The notes: generated by a model from the letters alone, not told the origin. A stretch of DNA of 64,000 nt from Sphingobacteriales bacterium (GCA_003963365.1 RXJG01000004.1:824162-888161), one strand, 5' to 3'; shown: positions 54,186 through 62,297, counted from the stretch's first letter. Made by a program: numbers and translations.

Positions 54186-55408
54186 AATTTAAACGCTTTT
54201 ATAGATGGTTTTGTATCTGCTAAGTTTTCAGGTGTTAAACTGGGGATAGCTTTTTCCGCTTTGTCTAATAAGGAAACAATAAAGCTCCGGAGTAAAATCA
54301 AAGTGCTGGGATTTTGTTCACTGATCATACTGTACATGCTCACGGGGTGATAAGGCACATCTCCTTTTCCATCTTTATTCATATCGTAGCCTTCGTATTT
54401 ATCCCAATAGTTATTATCAAAATTGTTGAGTACTAAGGAACCGTTCGTTCCCACATCAAAACTGTTTTGAATAAAATTATTTTCATGAAAATTATTATCG
54501 TTACAGCTGGCCTGTATTTTAACTGCCCAGCCGTTCTCTTTAAAAATATTTTTATTGATTTCAATACGGCTCGTGCCTTCCAGGTGAAGAGCTACTGTGT
54601 TTTTGAAAAAAGTATTGCCGCTGATATAACTGTCGCTGATATCTTTTAATAAAATGCCATAAGCTGATGGTCCCCAATTTTGTTCAAAGCGGTTTCCCTG
54701 CATAATTACTTTTTTGGAATACATCACAGCCACACCGGCTCCGTTATTTAGAAAAGTATTATTCAGGTAAGTATCATCATTAGAGAACATGAAGTGAATA
54801 CCATAACGGATGTTCAACTCACTGAAATTCTTTTTAACGGTGGAAAAGGTTACAAACTCAAAGTAAATACCGTCACGGTGCCCTTGTATATGATTGTTTT
54901 CAATTAAGGCATGATTGCTTTTCCATAAATGAATACCATTGCCGGTTAACTGTTCAGATTTAGGATTTCCCTTTATGCTGTTGTTGCGTACAACAGCGTA
55001 GGATGTATTGGAAAGATGAATAGCAAAATAGGCGTTGTATATCGTATTGTTTTCAATTGTTATATTGCTAGCGTCAATCACTTTAATGGAAGCATAATCA
55101 TTCATGGCGGAATAACCGGAGTTCTGAAAGCTGATTCCTTTAATGGTGATGTTCTTTCCGCTAACAGTAAATATCTCGTATTTATTTTCTCCGTCGAGAA
55201 CAGGATTGTTTTGACCAATGATGGCGATGGATTTTTGAATAACGATGTTGCCTTCTTTATACAAACCTTTTGTAATAATAACGGTATCACCATCTTTGGC
55301 AGAGGCAATGGCTTTTTTTATGGAAACTGCCGGACCGGTTGTAATGGTATGGGCATAGCAGTTGAGTGCTGATAAAAGAAATAGTAATATGGTAATTCTC
55401 CTTTTCAA
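54182..55408 (-). CDS. nosD: Nitrous oxide reductase maturation protein NosD
   Basis: The 408-residue periplasmic protein has a signal peptide (MKRRITILLFLLSALNCYAH) and a long right-handed beta-helix. Its repeats are rich in Asn and Ile (for example IENNTIYNAYFAIHLSNTSY, IENNHIQGHRDGIYFE). NosD delivers or processes sulfur/copper species for CuZ assembly with NosFY. Asn-ladder repeats run from about residue 80 to 330. The C-terminus is short and helical. Confidence 0.92.
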   Translation of the reverse strand: MKRRITILLFLLSALNCYAHTITTGPAVSIKKAIASAKDGDTVIITKGLYKEGNIVIQKSIAIIGQNNPVLDGENKYEIFTVSGKNITIKGISFQNSGYSAMNDYASIKVIDASNITIENNTIYNAYFAIHLSNTSYAVVRNNSIKGNPKSEQLTGNGIHLWKSNHALIENNHIQGHRDGIYFEFVTFSTVKKNFSELNIRYGIHFMFSNDDTYLNNTFLNNGAGVAVMYSKKVIMQGNRFEQNWGPSAYGILLKDISDSYISGNTFFKNTVALHLEGTSRIEINKNIFKENGWAVKIQASCNDNNFHENNFIQNSFDVGTNGSLVLNNFDNNYWDKYEGYDMNKDGKGDVPYHPVSMYSMISEQNPSTLILLRSFIVSLLDKAEKAIPSLTPENLADTKPSIKAFKL

Positions 55409-55432
55409 AATGTTTTGTTTTCTTGTTTTAAA

Positions 55433-55477
55433 GCTGATGAATAATGTTGGTTTTAGCTGGTTTGTTTATTCATCAGC
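55433..55477. repeat. Hairpin between nosL and nosD
   Basis: Perfect 12-bp arms GCTGATGAATAA and TTATTCATCAGC surround a 21-nt loop. No T-run follows, so it is more likely an mRNA processing or stability element than a terminator. Confidence 0.5.
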
Positions 55478-55489
55478 CGGCTAACTGTT

Positions 55490-56509
55490 CTATTGCAGTT
55501 TGCTGTACACTTCATCCCAATGCATCACTTTCCCTTTTCCATCACTGTTCATCTTTTCTGCTTCAGCCTGTGAAGTAAAGGCTGCAGCATTACTGTTCAT
55601 AGGAGTTTTAAGAGCGGCGCTTACGTAAAAGAAAGTTTTATCGGCCTCAATAAAATCGTTTTCTTTATTATAGTTGATGAATACTTTTTTGCTGATGTTT
55701 TTTTCATCAACACTTCCCGACTTTAAAAATCGAACCATGCAAATGACATCATCAAACATATACACTTTGCCTTTGGTAGTAATTACTTCACCGCCAAACT
55801 TAGGATCAACAAATCCCATTTTGCAGGTGTAACAATCATCTTTGCCTAAAGTAATAGGGTGCGGATTAGTTGAGCAGGATGTAAAGAGAAGCATTAATCC
55901 TGCCATTGCTGCTGTAGCTGTTGAAACGGGTAATTTCTTTTTTGCCTTATACCAGGCGGTAAAAAATATTAAAAAAGCAAGAACACCTGCAATCACCACT
56001 ATCCATCCGCCAATATCGGGAGTTGAGTAAGCATCAAAATTTAATAAGCGTTTGTGACCAATTAACGGAGGCTGATAACCCATACCCGGCACTTTAATTG
56101 GAGCATCGGGGTTAAGGTCGTGTCCATAAGCATATCCCCATTTCCAGAAATCATACATAGCCAATGCACCGCCAATGATAGAAAGTAACAGGTATGCAGC
56201 TAATATTTTCCTGTTACCTGTAATAGCAGCAATTAAAACCACCACAATAAAGAAGCCAACAATGTATATGAGGTACGAAAACTCTGGAAACATTTCAACA
56301 CTGATGTGCTTCATACCAATGTAGTGATTCAATCCATTAATGATATCTACATCACCGGTTAATTTGGTTAACCATATTTTCATAGTTAAACCTTCAGGAT
56401 ATTGGGGGGCAAACAAATCTATTCTCCATACCGGTACAAAAAAAGTTCCAATCAATGCTAAGGAAGCAAAGGCCATCAGTATCCGGGATATGGTGCTTAA
56501 CTTTTTCAT
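55490..56509 (-). CDS. nosL: NosL copper chaperone fused to a membrane domain
   Basis: The 339-residue protein has four transmembrane segments in residues 10-190. A later helix with a lipobox-like MLLFTSC follows at about residue 210. Next is the NosL domain with DDCYTCKMGFVDPKFGG and VYMFDDVICMVRFL, whose Cys and Met residues bind copper. Typical NosL is a separate lipoprotein of about 180 residues. This longer fused form probably anchors the chaperone in the inner membrane facing the periplasm. It sits in nos order between fasciclin and nosD. Confidence 0.86.
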   Translation of the reverse strand: MKKLSTISRILMAFASLALIGTFFVPVWRIDLFAPQYPEGLTMKIWLTKLTGDVDIINGLNHYIGMKHISVEMFPEFSYLIYIVGFFIVVVLIAAITGNRKILAAYLLLSIIGGALAMYDFWKWGYAYGHDLNPDAPIKVPGMGYQPPLIGHKRLLNFDAYSTPDIGGWIVVIAGVLAFLIFFTAWYKAKKKLPVSTATAAMAGLMLLFTSCSTNPHPITLGKDDCYTCKMGFVDPKFGGEVITTKGKVYMFDDVICMVRFLKSGSVDEKNISKKVFINYNKENDFIEADKTFFYVSAALKTPMNSNAAAFTSQAEAEKMNSDGKGKVMHWDEVYSKLQ

Positions 56510-56533
56510 TTTAATTTTTTATAACACTAATTG

Positions 56534-56599
56534 AAACGAATTACACGAATTGATTATACTGTTATGGATATTAATTTGTGCAACCCGTGTAATTCGTTT
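56534..56599. repeat. 14-bp inverted repeat between fasciclin and nosL
   Basis: AAACGAATTACACG (56534-56547) pairs perfectly with CGTGTAATTCGTTT (56586-56599) across 38 bp. It fills most of the spacer between two nos-cluster genes. It could be an intergenic mobile-type repeat or an RNA hairpin in the nos message. Confidence 0.55.
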
Positions 56600-56608
56600 A
56601 ATCATGAT

Positions 56609-57175
56609 TTATTTTTTTGCAGGAGGTAACAACACTCCGTCAATTACATGAATGATACCATTGGTTGCAGGGATAGAAGCTACAACATGAGCTGTTCCAT
56701 TAACTGTTACTTTTCCATCTTTCACACTTAGAGTGATATTATCACCATTGGCCATATTAATTACCTGGCCATCCAGCAAATTCTCTGCTTTATATACTGC
56801 CACTGCTACGTGGTATTGTAAAATATTTTGCAGGTCTGCTTTTTTATCATCTTTCATCAAACCATCCACAGTTCCTGCAGGAAGTTTATCAAACGCTGCA
56901 TTGGTTGGTGCAAACACAGTAAACGGACCAGCGTTTGAAAGAGCTGTTACCAGTTCGGCTTGCTTCAATGCAGCTACTAATGTTGTATGGTCTTTTGAAC
57001 CTACTGCAATTTTTACAACATCTTTTTGTGATTCATCATCTTTTACTGCTTCTTGTCCACCGGCAGCAGGAGTGGTTGTGTTATCTGTTGTTTTGGTTTC
57101 AGTGGTAGCATTGTTGTTACAGGAAATCATCAATACTATTAGTAATAATGCAAACAGTTTATTTAAATGTTTCAT
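56609..57175 (-). CDS. Fasciclin-domain lipoprotein in the nos cluster
   Basis: The 188-residue protein has a lipoprotein signal (LLIVLMISC, Cys near residue 19), a Thr-rich linker and one FAS1 domain. The domain has LSNAGPFTVFAPTNAAFDKLP and IPATNGIIHVIDGVLLPP. FAS1 domains mediate adhesion or binding. Its place between nosZ and nosL suggests a link to N2O reductase maturation or electron transfer, but no direct evidence is visible. Its presence in this cluster is unusual by the standard nos gene set. Confidence 0.85.
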   Translation of the reverse strand: MKHLNKLFALLLIVLMISCNNNATTETKTTDNTTTPAAGGQEAVKDDESQKDVVKIAVGSKDHTTLVAALKQAELVTALSNAGPFTVFAPTNAAFDKLPAGTVDGLMKDDKKADLQNILQYHVAVAVYKAENLLDGQVINMANGDNITLSVKDGKVTVNGTAHVVASIPATNGIIHVIDGVLLPPAKK

Positions 57176-57196
57176 AACAATCGTTTTAGTATGATA

Positions 57197-57225
57197 AAGG
57201 CAACTCCTTTTGCAGGAGCTGCCTT
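57197..57225. repeat. Hairpin after nosZ
   Basis: AAGGCA/TGCCTT and CTCC/GGAG pair with one internal mismatch around a TTTTGCA loop. On the minus strand TTTATC follows. It is a weak terminator or attenuator that may lower expression of the downstream fasciclin and nosL genes relative to nosZ. Confidence 0.45.
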
Positions 57226-57233
57226 CGATTTAT

Positions 57234-59225
57234 TTATTTAGATGGAGCTGGTGCAGGTTCAGGATTTGTTTTTCCGGTACTGAATGTGATAGGCACATTA
57301 GAACCAGCGGCACTTACCCGGATATAACCCTGCATTTCCTGGTGCAGCGCAGAGCAGAAGTCTGTACAATACATTGGATATACCCCTGGCTTTTCTGGTT
57401 TCCATGACAGTGTTTGTGTTTCACCGGGCATAATGAGTAATTCAGCATTGTTGGCGCCTTTTACAGCAAAGCCATGCGGAACGTCCCAATCCTGTTCAAG
57501 ATTAGTTACATGGAAGTAAACCACATCACCCATTTTTACCCCTTCAATATTATCAGGAGTAAAGTGTGAACGGATGGCTGTCATATACACATGCACTTCA
57601 TTTCCTTTACGTTCTACTCTTGCGTTTTTATCACCAATAGTAGCATAAGGATTGGCATTCTCTTCGATCTTGTAGATTTTCTGGGAATTCTTCATTATTA
57701 AATCAGCAGGAATGGCTTCTGCATAGTGCGGTTCACCAATAGTGGGGAAGTCAAGAATCAGTTTCATTTTATCGCCACTGATGTCGTATAACTGTGCACT
57801 TTGAGCCAATTCCGGGCCTGTGGGCAGGTAACGGTCCTTAGTGATTTTATTATAAGCAATCAAATATTTGCCCCATGGTTTTTTAGTAGGCCCACCCGGA
57901 ACACTTAAGTGACCAACAGAATAATAAGTAGGCACCCTGTCCAGTACTTTCAGGTCTTTTATATTCCATTTTACTACTTCAGATGAAACAAAGAAAGAAG
58001 TATAGGCATTACCGTTGGCATCAAATTCTGTATGCAAAGGGCCAAGACCTGGTTTTTGCACCTCACCATGTAATACGGCATCATATTTCAATACAGGGAT
58101 ACCTTCATAATCGCCATCAAAATTTTTGCTGGCAATAGCCTGTTGAATTTTAGTAAAAGAGAAAACAGGAATTACAGCAGCGAGTTTACCGCTACCAACA
58201 ATGTATTCACCAGTAGGATCAGTATCACAACCATGAGGAGATTTAGGACAAGGCATAAAGTAAACCATATCCGGACAATCTTTTGGATCAAGCACAGTTA
58301 CTTCATTCTCTATTGTAGAAGAAGCCATATGTTTTTTCTCATCGTACAGGTTGTGTGCATATTTTACAGATTGTTTTTGTCCTTTACCGGCAGCTAAATA
58401 TTCTTCCGCTTTCTTCCAGTTAACACAAAGAATAAAGTCTTTGTCTTTTTGAGAAGCATTTACTTCTAATAAAGTGTTTGCTCTTTCGGAGTTATAACAA
58501 CTGAAGAACATCCATCCGTGAGATTTTCCTTTACCGGCTCTTGCTAAGTCAAAGTTTACGCCGGGTAATAAAATCTGGAAATTAATTTTCATGCCACCTG
58601 TATTTTTATCAACAGCGATAAAGCTTACGGTGCCACGGAAATTTTGTTTGTAAGTGTTAATGGGTACATCATCGTTACTGTTATCCATCGGTATGCTAAA
58701 TCTTGTTCCGGCTACTACATATTCTGAATTTTCAGTAATAAAAGGAGAGGAGTGGTTACCGGCACTATTGGGTATTTCGATGATTTCAGCAGTGCGGAAT
58801 GTTTTCAGGTCAACACGGGCAATACGTGGAGTGTTATTACCATTACCAAACACCCAGCGTCCGTCCTGTACCCCATCTGTTTCTGATAATGCAATGTGAT
58901 GCAGGTCATCCCAGGGAACAAAACCATGAGAAGTGTTAAGCATTGCTTTTGTTTCTTCACTGTATCCATATCCTTTTTCAGGGTCAACAGAAAATACAGG
59001 GATTACACGGAACAATCTTCCCGAAGGTATGCCATACACACTCATTTGTCCGCTAAAACCACCGGAAACAAAATCGTAAAATTCGTCGTACTTACCCGGA
59101 GCTACATACGTTTTCTGTGCAGCATCGCCGCTTACAGCCGATTCAACTCCTTTGGGTTTACATGCCGGGGCTAAAAAGCTTATTATTATAATAGCCAGCA
59201 GCAGTTTGGAGAAAGCATGTTTCAT
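57234..59225 (-). CDS. nosZ: Nitrous oxide reductase NosZ, clade II (Sec type)
   Basis: The 663-residue enzyme has a Sec-type signal ending in a lipobox-like FLAPAC (residues 17-22) rather than a Tat signal. CuZ histidines lie in WDDLHHIALSETDG, NSAGNHSSPF, KSPHGCDTDP, LGPLHTEFD, SVGHLSVPG and EPHYAE. The CuA domain at the C-terminus has PHGFAVKG, YCTDFCSALHQEM and a Cys pair with His and Met ligands. It reduces N2O to N2. The signal indicates anchoring as a lipoprotein, which is uncommon for NosZ. The cytochrome c gene 29 bp upstream probably gives its electrons. Confidence 0.95.
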   Translation of the reverse strand: MKHAFSKLLLAIIIISFLAPACKPKGVESAVSGDAAQKTYVAPGKYDEFYDFVSGGFSGQMSVYGIPSGRLFRVIPVFSVDPEKGYGYSEETKAMLNTSHGFVPWDDLHHIALSETDGVQDGRWVFGNGNNTPRIARVDLKTFRTAEIIEIPNSAGNHSSPFITENSEYVVAGTRFSIPMDNSNDDVPINTYKQNFRGTVSFIAVDKNTGGMKINFQILLPGVNFDLARAGKGKSHGWMFFSCYNSERANTLLEVNASQKDKDFILCVNWKKAEEYLAAGKGQKQSVKYAHNLYDEKKHMASSTIENEVTVLDPKDCPDMVYFMPCPKSPHGCDTDPTGEYIVGSGKLAAVIPVFSFTKIQQAIASKNFDGDYEGIPVLKYDAVLHGEVQKPGLGPLHTEFDANGNAYTSFFVSSEVVKWNIKDLKVLDRVPTYYSVGHLSVPGGPTKKPWGKYLIAYNKITKDRYLPTGPELAQSAQLYDISGDKMKLILDFPTIGEPHYAEAIPADLIMKNSQKIYKIEENANPYATIGDKNARVERKGNEVHVYMTAIRSHFTPDNIEGVKMGDVVYFHVTNLEQDWDVPHGFAVKGANNAELLIMPGETQTLSWKPEKPGVYPMYCTDFCSALHQEMQGYIRVSAAGSNVPITFSTGKTNPEPAPAPSK

Positions 59226-59254
59226 AAAGAAATATTTAGTGATTATGGTGAGAA

Positions 59255-59746
59255 TTATTTTACGCCGTCGTTTTTACGCATGAACTCATATACATGTCTT
59301 GCATCATCATCAGTAAGACTTTGGTTAGGCATACGAACCAAGCATGTTTCAAGCAATGCCTGCGCTTGTGGATCATTAGCCAGCATCTCATCTGTATTGG
59401 TGGCAAAATTCATGATCCATTCAGGAGTACGTCTGGAGGTTACACCTTTCCAACCAGGACCAACTAATTTTTCGTCAGTAAGACGGTGGCAGCTCATACA
59501 TTTGGTATCATATATTTTATTACCTGCATCGGCCATGGCTTTATCTAATGTAGCAGGAATATCCACTTTAGTAAATTTGCCAATACCTCTTTTATTATCC
59601 TTTTCCTTTTGGGCATTGTCAGTAGTAGTAGCAGCTGGCTGAGTTGTTTCAGTAGTTTTCTTTTCTCCCCCGCTACCACAGGCAATTAAGGTGATGATTG
59701 TTCCGCTTAATAAAAGTGTTAAGATGGTTATCTGTTTTAGTTTCAT
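59255..59746 (-). CDS. Mono-heme c-type cytochrome lipoprotein upstream of nosZ
   Basis: The 163-residue protein has a lipoprotein signal (LLSGTIITLIAC) and a Lys/Thr-rich linker. One heme c site is IYDTKCMSCHRLTDEKLVGPGW, with a distal Met in LVRMPNQSLTDDDA. It is the first gene of the nos operon and its natural role is to donate electrons to NosZ. Its start lies about 48 nt after the predicted transcription start. Confidence 0.85.
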   Translation of the reverse strand: MKLKQITILTLLLSGTIITLIACGSGGEKKTTETTQPAATTTDNAQKEKDNKRGIGKFTKVDIPATLDKAMADAGNKIYDTKCMSCHRLTDEKLVGPGWKGVTSRRTPEWIMNFATNTDEMLANDPQAQALLETCLVRMPNQSLTDDDARHVYEFMRKNDGVK

Positions 59747-59780
59747 CGTAAATAAGTTTTTAATGTTTGATAAAAAGACG

Positions 59781-59802
59781 TTGACCTCTTTTATGAGGTC
59801 AA
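59781..59802. promoter_or_regulatory. Palindromic operator, candidate Rrf2 site
   Basis: Perfect 8-bp arms TTGACCTC-N6-GAGGTCAA lie between the divergent cytochrome and rrf2 genes. The right end overlaps the -7 element of the nos promoter, and the predicted start site falls inside it. A repressor bound here would block transcription of nos. The adjacent Rrf2 gene is the most likely source. Confidence 0.65.
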
Positions 59803-59895
59803 AAGTATTCCTGATAAAATAAGAGGCGGTTGAGTATCATCAACACTATAAATGATATTTATCAACCGGAAGATTAAATGGGCCTTATATTTTTG
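59800..59895. promoter_or_regulatory. Bidirectional FNR-like promoter region of nos and rrf2
   Basis: Boxes TTGAGTATCATCAA (59830-59843) and ATGATATTTATCAA (59852-59865) are 22 bp apart. On the minus strand TACTTTTG (59800-59807), and on the plus strand TATTTTTG (59888-59895), each match TAnnTTTG exactly. Each lies 36.5 bp from the nearer box centre. The plus-strand start would be at or within a base of the rrf2 ATG. Confidence 0.72.
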
Positions 59896-59899
59896 GCCA

Positions 59900-60331
59900 A
59901 TGGTATTTTCAAAATCTTTTGGGTATGCCCTGCGTAGTATATTGTACGTAGTGATGATAAATGAAAACCAATCCCGTGTGCAAATACAGGAGGTGGCGGA
60001 TAATTTGCAGATACCCAAACATTTTTTGGGGAAGATCATGAAGATGCTGGCCAAAGAAAAAATCATTGACTCGGTGAAGGGACCATTTGGCGGATTTTCT
60101 GTTAATGACGGCACCACTTCAATACCACTTATACGATTAATGGAATTGACTGATGGGTTAGAACAGTTTCAGGAATGTTCTCTTCGTTTAAGAAAATGTA
60201 ATGCTGATAAGCCCTGTCCCATGCATCACCGCATTGCACAAAACAGGAATGAATTAATTGCAATGTTTTCTTCTACTACGGTGGGTGACTTAATAAAAAG
60301 TGATGATAAAGATTTTATTTACTCCATTTAA
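59900..60331 (+). CDS. Rrf2 family transcriptional regulator with three cysteines
   Basis: The ATG at 59900 begins MVFSKSFGYALRSILYVV, the usual Rrf2 start. The longer upstream frame begins within the regulatory boxes and is rejected. The 143-residue protein has a winged helix (QIQEVADNLQIPKHFLGKIMKML) and a C-X6-C-X5-C cluster in CSLRLRKCNADKPCPM, as in Fe-S-binding NsrR/IscR-type members. I infer sensing of NO or Fe-S status and control of the nos operon. The message may be leaderless. Confidence 0.88.
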   Translation: MVFSKSFGYALRSILYVVMINENQSRVQIQEVADNLQIPKHFLGKIMKMLAKEKIIDSVKGPFGGFSVNDGTTSIPLIRLMELTDGLEQFQECSLRLRKCNADKPCPMHHRIAQNRNELIAMFSSTTVGDLIKSDDKDFIYSI

Positions 60332-60714
60332 TCCCCAATAAAATCATCGAGGTCTCTTCTTTCTTTTTTGGTGGGACGACCAATTTTGCTTTTTCTTTTG
60401 CCGGTATGAAAAACAGCAGCCTGGTATTGTAATCGTTGAATTTCTTCTTCAGGTGTAATATCAATATAAAATTTTATGGCTTCGCTATATTGAACACGAC
60501 TATGTAAAAGCCCGGTTACTTTTATTTTCCATCGTTTAGCTTCTGTTTTTATTTCGTATTCATCGCCTATATGAACTTGCTTTGCTGCTTTGGAGGCTGC
60601 ACCATCACATTTTACTTTGCCGGTATCACAGGCAGCTGCTGCCAGTGTTCTTGTTTTGAAAAGACGAATAGCCCAGAGATATTTATCGAGACGGAGTTTT
60701 TCTTTTTCAGACAT
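60328..60714 (-). CDS. S4-domain RNA-binding protein (Hsp15-like)
   Basis: The 128-residue protein has an S4 fold (LRLDKYLWAIRLFKTRTLAAAAC) and a basic C-terminus (KRKSKIGRPTKKERRDLDDF). Hsp15/RqcP-type proteins bind stalled ribosomal subunits with nascent chain. It overlaps the convergent rrf2 gene by 4 bp at the stop codons. A heptamer-based hairpin lies upstream. Confidence 0.85.
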   Translation of the reverse strand: MSEKEKLRLDKYLWAIRLFKTRTLAAAACDTGKVKCDGAASKAAKQVHIGDEYEIKTEAKRWKIKVTGLLHSRVQYSEAIKFYIDITPEEEIQRLQYQAAVFHTGKRKSKIGRPTKKERRDLDDFIGD

Positions 60715-60723
60715 GTGCTAATT

Positions 60724-60776
60724 AAAAAGTAAAAAGTCAAAATTCAAAAAAAATATTTTGACTTTTTACTTTTGAT
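60724..60776. repeat. Perfect 19-bp inverted repeat built from heptamers
   Basis: AAAAAGT, AAAAAGT, CAAAATT and CAAAAAA are followed by the reverse complement TTTTGACTTTTTACTTTT. The 19-base arms (60725-60743 and 60755-60773) pair perfectly around 11 nt. It lies between the S4 gene and the M20 dipeptidase gene and could form a hairpin in a shared message. Confidence 0.7.
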
Positions 60777-60779
60777 TAA

Positions 60780-62147
60780 TTAATTCCCTTCCGCAAAGAA
60801 TTTGTGGAAGTAAGGAATCGTTTCAATCCCTTTATAGTAATTCTCAATATTATATTTTTCATTGGGAGAATGAAGATTGTCGTTATCCAATCCAAAACCC
60901 ATGAAAATAATTTTAATACCTAACTCTTTTTCTAAGATTGAACAAATAGGAATGCTTCCACCACCACGAACAGGAATAGGAGCTTTGCCAAAAGTTGTTT
61001 CCACTGCTTTGGAAGCTGCTTTGTAACCTTTGCTGTCAATAGGGGTCATATAAGGTTCGCCGCCATGGTGTTCAAAAGCTTCTACTGTTACACAAGAGGG
61101 AGCAATAGAACGGAAATGATTCAGCAATAATTCCGTCATCTTTGATGATGTTTGATTGGGAACCAATCTTGCAGAAATCTTTGCATGAGCTTTTGCCGGT
61201 AAAACAGTTTTTGCACCTTCACCTGTATAACCACCCCAAATACCATTTAATTCCAATGTTGGTCTTATACCGGTTCTTTCATAAGTGGTAAATCCTTTTT
61301 CGCCCCATAATTCTTTAATACCAATTTCATCTTTGTATTCTTTTTCATTGAAAGGAGCTTTGTTGATGAGTGCTCTTTCTTCGGCTCCGGCAACCACTAC
61401 GTCATCATAAAATCCAGGAATGGTGATATGATTATTTTCATCATGAACAGAAGCAATCATTTTTGAAAGAACAGTAATTGGATTGGCAACAGCACCACCA
61501 TAAGTTCCACTATGTAAATCACGACCCGAAGCCGTTACTACTACTTCAATATAACTCAATCCACGAACGCCGGTATCCAATGATGGAGTTTCCATGCTCA
61601 GCATAGAACTATCGCTGATCAAGATCACATCTGCTTTTAATAACTCTTTATTGGCAGCAACAAATTTTCCGAGATTAGGTGAACCAACTTCTTCTTCTCC
61701 TTCAATTAAAAATTTAATGTTGGTTGCCATGGTATTTGTCTGTACTAAAGTTTCCATTGCTTTTACATGCATATAGAATTGTCCTTTATCATCAGCAGAG
61801 CCACGGGCAAACACTTTTCCATCTTTAATTACAGGATCAAACGGGCCACTATGCCACAATTCTAATGGTTCAACCGGTTGAACATCGTAGTGACCGTACA
61901 CTAAAACGGTTGGCTTGGATGAATCAATAATTTTTTCACCATAAACAACAGGATGGCCTTCGGTTGGCATTACTACTGCTTTATCAGCACCTGCTTTTAA
62001 TAAACTTTCTTTTACAGCTTCAGCACATTTCAGCATATCCCGCTTATGTTCGCTCTTAGCACTTACTGAAGGAATTCTGAGAAGGTCAAGCATTTCGTTA
62101 AGAAAACGTTCTTTGTTCTTTTCCTGGTAATCTTTCCAAACTTGCAT
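60780..62147 (-). CDS. M20 family dipeptidase
   Basis: I use the ATG at 62147 (455 residues), which opens MQVWKDYQEKNKERFLNEM. The upstream 39 codons are Ser/His-rich and unlike the family. Metal-binding and catalytic motifs are VLVYGHYDVQPVEP, FARGSADDKGQFYMH and EGEEEVGSPNLG, with the Cys/His region in GGSIPICS and LDNDNLHSPNEKY. These are zinc peptidases of the CNDP/DapE-like group that act on di- or tripeptides. It is cytoplasmic and stands alone. Confidence 0.93.
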   Translation of the reverse strand: MQVWKDYQEKNKERFLNEMLDLLRIPSVSAKSEHKRDMLKCAEAVKESLLKAGADKAVVMPTEGHPVVYGEKIIDSSKPTVLVYGHYDVQPVEPLELWHSGPFDPVIKDGKVFARGSADDKGQFYMHVKAMETLVQTNTMATNIKFLIEGEEEVGSPNLGKFVAANKELLKADVILISDSSMLSMETPSLDTGVRGLSYIEVVVTASGRDLHSGTYGGAVANPITVLSKMIASVHDENNHITIPGFYDDVVVAGAEERALINKAPFNEKEYKDEIGIKELWGEKGFTTYERTGIRPTLELNGIWGGYTGEGAKTVLPAKAHAKISARLVPNQTSSKMTELLLNHFRSIAPSCVTVEAFEHHGGEPYMTPIDSKGYKAASKAVETTFGKAPIPVRGGGSIPICSILEKELGIKIIFMGFGLDNDNLHSPNEKYNIENYYKGIETIPYFHKFFAEGN

Positions 62148-62297
62148 AACGTTAATTGAATGAGATTGAAAAATATAAGACAACGAAAGTAGGGATTTTC
62201 GATTTACAGAATGATGATGGTAGGATGGCCTTTTAAGAAAACATTTGCTTTTGCAAAGCCGCATTTGTCAGTATGCAGACAGTCTTAGTATTTACAG

